Shown: positions 1 to 5,084 of the stretch, in pieces
How the letters are laid out: every line of letters starts with the position of its first letter
Position numbering within the stretch: position 1 is the stretch's first letter
NCBI GenBank assembly: GCA_937864975.1
Contig: CALMDI010000727.1
Coordinates: forward strand, 1-9,024
Origin: an uncultured Chloroflexota bacterium
Lineage (GTDB): Bacteria > Chloroflexota > Anaerolineae > Aggregatilineales > Phototrophicaceae
Direction of reading: 5' to 3'
DNA length: 9,024 nt
Notes under the pieces: model-generated
Told to the model about the DNA's origin: nothing
Seen by the model: the letters and a program-made list of their open reading frames with translations, nothing else
Databases searched by the model: none
Translations under genes and position numbers: made by a program

Positions 1-9
1 TGAGCGCCT

Positions 10-675
10 TTAAAATCCGGGCAGGACAATCCGCGCCTCCACGATGCGAAGGTTGTCGAACGCGATATCGACGTTCGCTTCGCCGTCGTCACCCGCCGCC
101 GCGACAATCATCCCGGCGAAGCCAGCCGAATACAACCGGTCGCGCGCTTCACCCACGAACTGGTCGTTGACGTACAGCGCCAGATAATCGTCCACACAAA
201 TCGCGCGGAGGGTGTTGAGGCTCTGATCGCGGCGGATCGCATCCGAGCGTGTGAACTCGACCAGCGGCTCGACGCCATCCCCCGACGAACGCCGGATTGA
301 CCAGTAGCCATCCCCGCTAATCAGGAAATAGTAGCCGTCGCCATCATTGCTCGGATCGGCGCGGCACATGACGCCATAAGCATTGTTGCTGTCGTCCGAC
401 TGCTGCTGCGCCTGTACCTCGATCATCACGTTGTCGTGCATCGCGGCGTTCAGCCCCCAGATGTAGCCGCTCCCCCGCGCCTGCATCCGGTAAACACCCG
501 CTTCGACACGCGCATCCGTGCCACGCTCCGTACTTTGATAGCGTTCCCATGCGAACGACTGGCTGAAATCCTGCTCGAGAAGCACATCCCCAAGGCGATA
601 TTCGTAGCCTGGCTTGCCCTGACACCCTGCGAGCGCCCCCAGTAGCAGGACGCCAATCCAGAAACGCATCATCAC
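10..675 (-). CDS. Secreted lipoprotein, LamG/concanavalin-A-like fold
   Basis: Predicted exported lipoprotein of 221 aa. Residues 5-17 are hydrophobic and end in a lipobox, L15-A16-G17-C18, so Cys18 would be lipidated and the protein anchored outside the membrane. The rest looks like one beta-rich domain with WGLNA (73-77), GVMCRAD (101-107), NDGDGYYF (110-117) and VDDYLALYVND (161-171). This pattern resembles LamG/DUF1080-like jelly-roll domains, which often bind or cleave glycans, but I see no catalytic signature. It is a clear paralogue of the neighbouring product at 775-1455: Cys104 and Cys160 match that protein's Cys114 and Cys170 with the same 56-residue spacing and could form a disulfide. 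The start is ambiguous (GTG 675, ATG 672 or ATG 669) and none has a strong Shine-Dalgarno. A terminator at 719-748 lies just upstream, so this gene probably has its own promoter. Substrate unknown. Confidence 0.8.
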   Translation of the reverse strand: MMMRFWIGVLLLGALAGCQGKPGYEYRLGDVLLEQDFSQSFAWERYQSTERGTDARVEAGVYRMQARGSGYIWGLNAAMHDNVMIEVQAQQQSDDSNNAYGVMCRADPSNDGDGYYFLISGDGYWSIRRSSGDGVEPLVEFTRSDAIRRDQSLNTLRAICVDDYLALYVNDQFVGEARDRLYSAGFAGMIVAAAGDDGEANVDIAFDNLRIVEARIVLPGF

Positions 676-708
676 GCACCGCTCGTTCGACGGAAGCCAC
701 CATCATAC

Positions 709-748
709 CTCGAAATAAAACAGCCCCGGCTCGTCGACCGGGGCTGTT
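709..748 (-). terminator. Rho-independent terminator of the secreted-protein gene at 775-1455
   Basis: A perfect 11-bp stem (AACAGCCCCGG at 719-729 against CCGGGGCTGTT at 738-748) encloses an 8-nt loop. Read on the minus strand it is followed by a T-rich run (TTTTATTT, complement of 711-718). It begins 27 nt past the stop codon at 775. This should end the transcript of the 775-1455 gene before the paralogue at 10-675. The plus-strand orientation has only a weak T tract (TTCT). Confidence 0.85.
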
Positions 749-774
749 CTGGAGGGTCGGGTTCAGCGGCAGCG

Positions 775-1455
775 TTAGAGATCGATGGCAACCGCTTCCC
801 AGATGGTGAGATCATCAAAAATTACGTCCGCGTTGCCGCTTTCCGTCGCGGCGATGGCAAGCCCGGCATAACCGGTACTGTAGGTTGTGTCGGTGACTTC
901 GGCAAGAAGCTGGTCGTTGGCATACAGCGCCAGATAATCGTCAATACATACGGCGCGAATGGTGTTTGTGTCAATGCCATCGCGAACCGCTTCGGACATC
1001 GTCCAGTCCACCAGCGGTACCACGCTGTCGCCCATGCCAACTCGAATGGAGTAATAGCCCGCGCCGGTCACCATGAAGTAGTAGCCGTCACCATTGTTAC
1101 TCGTATCCGCGCGGCACATCACGCCGAAACCGTTTTCCACGAAAACACTCATGGGTGTCGCGCTCACTTCCAGGACGACATCGCTGTGTTCCTGTGCGTT
1201 TAAGCCCCACACGAAACCAGGATTCATGGTCGATGCGCGGTACGCACCGTCTTCAACGCCGATCATCACGCCCGATGGGCTGGAATAGTTTTCCCAGGCA
1301 TTCACGCTGTCAAATTCCTCGACCAGCAGGGGCTGACCGGTGATGATATTCACCGTCGGTTCCATGACCAGATCGCTTGCCGCCACGGGCAGCACGGCAA
1401 GCAACACAATGAACGGAGCCATGAGGCAGATGAGAAGGGTGGATTTCGTGATCAT
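775..1455 (-). CDS. Secreted protein, LamG-like, paralogue of the lipoprotein at 10-675
   Basis: Predicted exported protein of 226 aa. It starts with a Sec signal peptide (hydrophobic core about residues 7-23) and a likely cleavage site after V24-A25-A26. Unlike its neighbour it has no lipobox, so it is probably released or loosely attached. The mature domain repeats the neighbour's motifs in the same order: WGLNA (83-87), GVMCRAD (111-117), NNGDGYYF (120-127), SIR (136-138), IDDYLALYAND (171-181). Cys114 and Cys170 are conserved in spacing and may pair. The fold looks like a LamG/DUF1080-like jelly roll; no enzyme active site is recognisable and the ligand is unknown. The ATG at 1453-1455 is preceded by a short AAAGGT (complement of 1459-1464), rather close to the start. 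A strong terminator follows the gene. A dyad at 1481-1512 lies just upstream and could be regulatory. Confidence 0.8.
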   Translation of the reverse strand: MITKSTLLICLMAPFIVLLAVLPVAASDLVMEPTVNIITGQPLLVEEFDSVNAWENYSSPSGVMIGVEDGAYRASTMNPGFVWGLNAQEHSDVVLEVSATPMSVFVENGFGVMCRADTSNNGDGYYFMVTGAGYYSIRVGMGDSVVPLVDWTMSEAVRDGIDTNTIRAVCIDDYLALYANDQLLAEVTDTTYSTGYAGLAIAATESGNADVIFDDLTIWEAVAIDL

Positions 1456-1480
1456 GTGACCTTTGTCCTATTGTGGTTCG

Positions 1481-1512
1481 GTTGTCTTACGCTTGCGTGT
1501 TACGAAGACAAC
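1481..1512. promoter_or_regulatory. Dyad upstream of the secreted-protein gene, candidate operator
   Basis: GTTGTCTT (1481-1488) is an exact inverted copy of AAGACAAC (1505-1512) across 16 nt. The interval contains a smaller dyad (ACGC TT GCGT, 1489-1498). A near-copy AAGACAAT follows directly at 1513-1520. It lies 26-57 nt upstream of the ATG at 1455, where a repressor or activator could act. No known operator consensus is recognised, so function is inference only. Confidence 0.3.
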
Positions 1513-1676
1513 AAGACAATAACAATCATTTCTCAAGTAAACATAGTGCCGTAGATCGGGTGGAAAACTTAAGATTCAGAGTTGTTTCAGGGTTCTAACA
1601 CAACGCAATCTAAATGAAAGCGAATTAAGCGAAGAAAGTTTAGAGGGGGTAAACCTTGTGGTGAGACTCAGTCATA

Positions 1677-1708
1677 AGACGGCAGTTGCTAAAATTCCTT
1701 TGCCGTCT
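1677..1708. promoter_or_regulatory. Dyad overlapping the -35 box of the nuclease promoter
   Basis: AGACGGCA (1677-1684) and TGCCGTCT (1701-1708) are perfect 8-nt inverted repeats separated by 16 nt. The right arm covers the proposed -35 hexamer (1700-1705), a position where a bound dimer would block RNA polymerase. The regulator is unknown. The same arm length and spacing occur in the dyad at 1481-1512, although the sequences differ. Confidence 0.35.
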
Positions 1709-1729
1709 CGATTTGCTCTAGTGTATAAT
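1700..1729 (+). promoter_or_regulatory. Sigma-70-type promoter of the bifunctional nuclease
   Basis: The -10 box TATAAT (1724-1729) is a perfect consensus. TTGCCG (1700-1705) matches four of six -35 bases with an 18-nt spacer. Transcription would begin near 1735-1737, leaving about 50 nt of leader before the ATG at 1788. This placement also argues against translation from the GTG at 1734, which would lie at or before the transcript start. Confidence 0.65.
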
Positions 1730-1787
1730 CGCAGTGAGTGGTCGCTGTAAGCGAAGACAATGTCGAGGGGTACTCAGTAAAGCGCTC

Positions 1788-2306
1788 ATGATTGAGGTCA
1801 TTATTGACAGCATCCGCGTCAGTTTAATGTCGCAGCATCGCATTGTCGTGCTGAAAGATAACACCGGTGACCGTTATCTTCCGATCTGGATTGGTCCGTG
1901 CGAAGCGGACGCGATCACGGTCGAGCTTCAGGAAATGCCGCCGCAGCGCCCCCTGACCCACGACCTGCTCAAATCCGTCGTCCGCGAGTTGGGCGGTAAC
2001 GTCGTTCACATCCTCATCAACGATTTACGGAATGACGTGTACTACGCGCGGATCGTGGTCGACGTGAACGACAAACAGATTGAGATTGACTCGCGTCCGA
2101 GCGACGCGATTGCCCTCGCCGTACGTACCAAAGTGCCAATTTTCGTCGCGGACGTGGTGATGGATAAAGCCGCCATTGAGCCGGATGAGGACGTCGAAGC
2201 CGAAGGTCCGATCCGCGAGGACGAAATGGACGAAGGGCGATTGAGCGCCTTTCAGGATTTCGTCAACTCGCTCGACCTCGACGATTTAGACGATGAGGAA
2301 GAGTAG
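1788..2306 (+). CDS. Bifunctional nuclease family protein (BFN, DUF151)
   Basis: Protein of 172 aa matching the BFN/DUF151 family (PF02577). Members have been described as RNase/DNase enzymes in plants and occur in many bacteria, including Chloroflexota, Actinobacteria and cyanobacteria; the bacterial role is poorly defined. It opens with MIEVIIDSIRVSLM, typical of the family N-terminus. Further family segments are YLPIWIGPCEADAI (about 31-44), RPLTHDLL (about 54-61) and DSRPSDAIALAVR (about 100-112). A strongly acidic tail (DLDDLDDEEE) ends the protein. I chose the ATG at 1788 over an in-frame GTG at 1734 because the family N-terminus begins there and the promoter places the transcript start near 1736. 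The ribosome site is poor: GAGGGG (1765-1770) lies 17 nt upstream. It precedes the dnaB cluster by 124 nt on the same strand and may be co-transcribed with it. Confidence 0.9.
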   Translation: MIEVIIDSIRVSLMSQHRIVVLKDNTGDRYLPIWIGPCEADAITVELQEMPPQRPLTHDLLKSVVRELGGNVVHILINDLRNDVYYARIVVDVNDKQIEIDSRPSDAIALAVRTKVPIFVADVVMDKAAIEPDEDVEAEGPIREDEMDEGRLSAFQDFVNSLDLDDLDDEEE

Positions 2307-2330
2307 GTCGCGCCGCACGCTCTAATCCCT

Positions 2331-2353
2331 CGCGAGCGCGACAGCCGCTCGCG
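2331..2353 (+). other. GC-rich stem-loop between nuclease and dnaB
   Basis: CGCGAGCG (2331-2338) pairs perfectly with CGCTCGCG (2346-2353) around a 7-nt loop. No T tract follows on the plus strand, so it is not a canonical intrinsic terminator. It may attenuate transcription or stabilise the 3' end of the nuclease message. The rest of the 124-nt gap shows no clear promoter. Confidence 0.4.
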
Positions 2354-2422
2354 GCGTGGGAGATCACCTGACCCGTCACGAGATGGTGCGCTCAGAGCGC
2401 GCCGTTTTGTTTATTCAGCAGC

Positions 2423-2428
2423 AGGTGG
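2423..2428 (+). promoter_or_regulatory. Ribosome binding site deciding the dnaB start
   Basis: AGGTGG sits just before the ATG at 2431, its AGG core ending 5 nt upstream. This supports starting DnaB at MSNQSYPV rather than at the upstream in-frame GTG (2356), whose first codons lie beside the stem-loop at 2331-2353 and encode no DnaB-like sequence. Confidence 0.6.
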
Positions 2429-2430
2429 CG

Positions 2431-4374
2431 ATGTCTAATCAATCGTATCCAGTCAAGAGCGGCGGAGCAGCCCTTTTTTCCGGGCAAATTCCGTACAGCC
2501 AGGAAGCAGAAGAAGCCGTGATCGGGGCGGTTCTGGTGAATCCAGAAGCGTTCCTGGCGGTTGCCACCTTCCTGAAGGCGGACGATTTCTACATTCTGCG
2601 CCACACGACCATCTGGGAAGCGCTGCTTCGCATCAGCGACCGCAACGAGAGCATCGATTATCTGACGCTGCAAGAAGAACTGCGCGCCCTGGGTCGGCTG
2701 CAAGACATCGGCGGTCCCGCGTTCCTGACGCAGCTTATCAACAGTATGCCAACGTCGATGCACGCCGAGATTTACGGGCGCATCGTCGAGCGCGCGGCGA
2801 TTCGCCGCCGCCTGTTGAGCGCCGCCGACGAGATTAAAGCGCTGGCGCTGGACGAAGAGATGGCGATTGAAAAGGTCACCGACGAGTCGGAGTCGCGCCT
2901 GTTCCGCGTGACCGAGCGCAATCTGCGCCGCGACCTCGTCCCGATGCGCGAAGCCATCAGCGAATACTTCGACCTGATCGAGTATCTGATGCAGCATCAG
3001 GACGAGCCGCTTGGGCTGCCAACCGGCTTTCGCGACCTGGATAATTTGCTCGGCGGTCTCCAGCGCTCCGACCTGCTGATCTTCGCAGGACGCCCCGGTA
3101 TGGGCAAGAGCAGCTTCCTGCTCTCGGTCGCCCTGAACGCCGCGCGTGATTACGGGGCAAGAACCGCCATCTTCACGATGGAAATGGGACACGAGCAGAT
3201 CACCCAGCGCTTTGTCTCGATGGAAACGGGCATCAACACGCAGCGCCTGCGTACCGGGCAGCTTGACCAGCGCGAGTGGTCGCGTTTCGTGCAGGCGAGC
3301 GGGCGGCTGGCAACCCTGCCCATTTTCATTGACGACACGCCGGCGCTAACGCCGCTTCAGCTTCGCACCAAGTGCCGCCGTCTGGCGCACGAATTCGGTC
3401 TCGACCTCGTGATCGTCGACTACATGCAGTTGATGAGCGCGGGCGGGCAGTACGAGAACAACCGCGTGCAGGAGATCAGTTACATCAGCCGCGCGCTGAA
3501 AGAACTGGCGCGCGAATTGAACGTTCCGGTGTTCTCCGCCGCGCAGCTTTCGCGCGCGGTCGAGCAGCGGCAGGACAAGCGCCCGCAGCTCAGCGACCTG
3601 AGAGAATCGGGGTGTCTGGCAGGCGATACCCTCGTCTATCTACCCCAATCCGGTATTTCGGTGCCCATCCGTAAGTTAGCAGGCACGGACGGCTTCCCGA
3701 TTCTGGCGATCAACCCATACACATACAAGCTGGAAACAGCAGACGTGAGCCATGCATTCTGTACGGGCATCAACCCTGTTTATAAACTGACGACGCGGTC
3801 AGGGCGCGCCATTCGCGCGACTGCGAATCATAAATTCCTCACGGTTTGCGGATGGAAGCGGCTTGACGAACTCGGTCAGGGCGACCATATTGCCGTGACC
3901 GGTACTCAATGGGAAATGATTAAGGCAAGCCCTCCCCGACTTCAGGACGGTGACACGCAAGCGGCAGCGCATTCAGGTACTCCCTCCCCGAAATCGGGGA
4001 GGGAGACAGAGGGTGGGGTTGCGCCTTCATCAGACCTAGCGCCAGTGTTGCTAAGCGACATCTATTGGGACGAGATTGCGTTTATCGAGGCTGATGGCGA
4101 AACAGGTGTTTACGATTTGACGGTGCCAGGATTAAGCAATTTCGTCGCCAACAGCATGATTGTCCACAACAGCATCGAGCAGGACGCGGATTTAGTGATC
4201 TTTCTGTATCGCGATGTGATCTATAATGAGGCGACGGAATTTCCAAACCGCGCCGACCTCATCATCGCCAAGCATCGCAACGGTCCGACCGGCGTTGTCT
4301 CGCTGCATTTCGAGAAATCGCTGACGAAGTTCTCCGACGCGCGCACGCAAACCATCGATCTGAGTGGGTTATGA
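2431..4374 (+). CDS. dnaB: Replicative DNA helicase DnaB with in-frame intein
   Basis: Precursor of 647 aa; removing the 186-residue intein leaves a 461-residue DnaB, a normal length. DnaB is the hexameric 5'-3' helicase that unwinds DNA at the replication fork. The N-terminal collar domain starts near PYSQEAEEAVIGAVL (21-35). The RecA-like ATPase domain shows Walker A GRPGMGKSS (220-228), Walker B LVIVDYMQLM (Asp330) and motif H4 (QLSDLRESG, 386-394), which continues after the intein as SIEQDAD (581-587). AKHRNGPTG near the C-terminus includes the likely arginine finger, Arg616. The intein interrupts H4 exactly between Gly394 and Ser581, so unspliced protein should be inactive. The stop overlaps the next start in ATGA (4371-4374), indicating translational coupling to the DnaD-domain gene. 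Confidence 0.96.
   Translation: MSNQSYPVKSGGAALFSGQIPYSQEAEEAVIGAVLVNPEAFLAVATFLKADDFYILRHTTIWEALLRISDRNESIDYLTLQEELRALGRLQDIGGPAFLTQLINSMPTSMHAEIYGRIVERAAIRRRLLSAADEIKALALDEEMAIEKVTDESESRLFRVTERNLRRDLVPMREAISEYFDLIEYLMQHQDEPLGLPTGFRDLDNLLGGLQRSDLLIFAGRPGMGKSSFLLSVALNAARDYGARTAIFTMEMGHEQITQRFVSMETGINTQRLRTGQLDQREWSRFVQASGRLATLPIFIDDTPALTPLQLRTKCRRLAHEFGLDLVIVDYMQLMSAGGQYENNRVQEISYISRALKELARELNVPVFSAAQLSRAVEQRQDKRPQLSDLRESGCLAGDTLVYLPQSGISVPIRKLAGTDGFPILAINPYTYKLETADVSHAFCTGINPVYKLTTRSGRAIRATANHKFLTVCGWKRLDELGQGDHIAVTGTQWEMIKASPPRLQDGDTQAAAHSGTPSPKSGRETEGGVAPSSDLAPVLLSDIYWDEIAFIEADGETGVYDLTVPGLSNFVANSMIVHNSIEQDADLVIFLYRDVIYNEATEFPNRADLIIAKHRNGPTGVVSLHFEKSLTKFSDARTQTIDLSGL
3613..4170 (+). mobile_element. 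DnaB mini-intein, no homing endonuclease
   Basis: This encodes a protein intron of 186 residues inside DnaB. Block A begins with the nucleophile Cys1 (CLAGDTLV). Block B is GRAIRATANHKFL (64-76) with the catalytic TxxH as Thr70-Ala-Asn-His73. Block F is VYDLTVPGLSNFVAN (166-180). Block G ends SMIVHN (penultimate His185, Asn186) followed by Ser+1 of the C-extein. From memory it closely resembles the Synechocystis DnaB intein, sharing ATANH, GWKRLDEL and SDIYWD and the same RESG/SIEQ insertion site. There is room for only about 40 linker residues (roughly 101-140) where an endonuclease would sit, and no LAGLIDADG motif is present, so it is a natural mini-intein that cannot home by itself. Two oddities are Ser175 where block F usually has His, and a palindromic repeat encoding the linker. 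A sampled part (3721-3780) is 50% GC against 73% for 3541-3600. Confidence 0.95.
3930..4020 (+). repeat. Palindromic GC-rich repeat inside the intein linker
   Basis: At 3980-4005, CTCCCTCCCCGA and TCGGGGAGGGAG form perfect 12-bp arms around AA. The 10-mer CCCTCCCCGA of the left arm (3982-3991) also occurs at 3930-3939, and TTCAGG occurs at 3941-3946 and 3972-3977. A G-rich segment GAGGGTGGGGTT (4009-4020) follows. The stretch is translated in frame as a Pro/Ser/Gly/Glu-rich linker. It has the look of a small interspersed palindromic element normally found between genes; that interpretation is inference. Confidence 0.7.
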
Positions 4375-5084
4375 CCGACAAGTTTGATGGCTTCCCGAAA
4401 CACAACGGCAAGCCCACGCCACTACCGGCAGCTTTTTTCAGCGATCTGCTGCCGCTCATCGACGATCTTGCCGAGCTGAAGGTGACGCTGTTCCTGTTCT
4501 GGGCGCTGTTCCAGAAGGAAGGGCGTTACCGCTACCTGCGCCGTCGCGATTTCGCCAGTGACGGCGCGCTCATGCGCGGGCTGACTGCCGCCGCCCCCGA
4601 CGTTTCGCCGGACGAGACGCTCGACGCCGCGCTGGAAGGCGCCTGCGAGCGCGGCACTATTCTGTGCGCGGAAGTAAAAACGCCCCACGGCGTTGACCTG
4701 CTCTACTTTGTCAATACGGTCATTGGTCGCGCCGCGATTGAGCAGCTTGAGGCAGGCGCGTGGAAACCCGGCGACGCGGCAAACCCGGTCGAAATTCTGC
4801 CGCAGCGTCCCAACGTGTATCAACTGTATGAAGATAATATCGGTCCGCTCACGCCGATGATCGCGGAAGCGCTCAAAGATGCCGAGCGCGACTATCCGGC
4901 GCTCTGGATTGAAGAAGCGGTGCGGGTCGCGGTCGAAGGCAACGCGCGCAACTGGCGCTACATCCTCGCCGTGTTGGAGCGCTGGCGCACAGAAGGAAGG
5001 TCGCGTGAAGCCGCAGAGAAGCCTGTTCAACCCGATGGACGACGATACATCTCTGGAAAATACGCCGACTTCATCGAGCACTAG
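4371..5084 (+). CDS. DnaD-domain primosome protein (helicase-loading factor)
   Basis: Protein of 237 aa with a C-terminal DnaD/DnaB_2 domain (PF07261) at about 148-210. Visible landmarks are NVYQLYEDNIGPLTPMI (148-164), a helical stretch IEEAVRVAV and NWRYILAVLERW (194-205). These match the YxxNIG...NWxYI..IL..W pattern of the family. In Firmicutes, DnaD bridges the initiator and the DnaB helicase during loading. The N-terminal half (about 20-120) is probably the winged-helix part but is divergent. The C-terminal tail RRYISGKYADFIEH contains an aromatic/basic motif that could contact a partner. The ATG overlaps the dnaB stop by 4 nt, and the 3' end overlaps the DnaC-like gene by 80 nt. A direct role in loading the adjacent DnaB is therefore very likely. 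It could alternatively be called a phage-type replication protein, but no other phage genes are near. Confidence 0.85.
   Translation: MTDKFDGFPKHNGKPTPLPAAFFSDLLPLIDDLAELKVTLFLFWALFQKEGRYRYLRRRDFASDGALMRGLTAAAPDVSPDETLDAALEGACERGTILCAEVKTPHGVDLLYFVNTVIGRAAIEQLEAGAWKPGDAANPVEILPQRPNVYQLYEDNIGPLTPMIAEALKDAERDYPALWIEEAVRVAVEGNARNWRYILAVLERWRTEGRSREAAEKPVQPDGRRYISGKYADFIEH
4991..5000 (+). promoter_or_regulatory. Strong Shine-Dalgarno deciding the DnaC-like start
   Basis: AGAAGGAAGG ends 4 nt before the GTG at 5005. It lies inside the DnaD-domain gene. An in-frame ATG exists further upstream at 4879, but the residues it would add read like an out-of-frame shadow of the DnaD gene. The next candidate, ATG 5035, has no comparable site. 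Confidence 0.7.

Larger units (their letters stand above)
1456..1787. other. Divergent intergenic region
   Basis: This 332-nt stretch separates divergently transcribed genes and is visibly more AT-rich than its surroundings. It carries the 5' region of the minus-strand secreted-protein gene and the promoter of the plus-strand nuclease. I see two imperfect dyads (1481-1512 and 1677-1708) and a consensus -10 box at 1724-1729. Nothing convincing as a gene or structured RNA is visible between about 1520 and 1670. Confidence 0.6.

Noticed and set aside
1734..1787. GTG start for the bifunctional nuclease at 1734
   Set aside because: The family N-terminus begins at the ATG at 1788, and the promoter puts the transcript start at about 1736.
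2331..2353. Intrinsic terminator after the nuclease gene
   Set aside because: The stem is strong but no T tract follows, so I list it only as a stem-loop.
2392..3192. Long minus-strand open frame (266 codons) opposite dnaB
   Set aside because: It lies antisense to the unmistakable DnaB coding sequence, has no recognisable motif and is explained by GC-rich codon bias keeping the opposite frame open.
3980..4005. Palindrome in dnaB as a transcription terminator
   Set aside because: It is in the middle of an uninterrupted, clearly meaningful reading frame and has no T tract.
4879..5004. Upstream extension of the loader to an ATG at 4879
   Set aside because: The extra 42 residues are encoded inside the DnaD domain in another frame, look random, and the strong Shine-Dalgarno points to GTG 5005.
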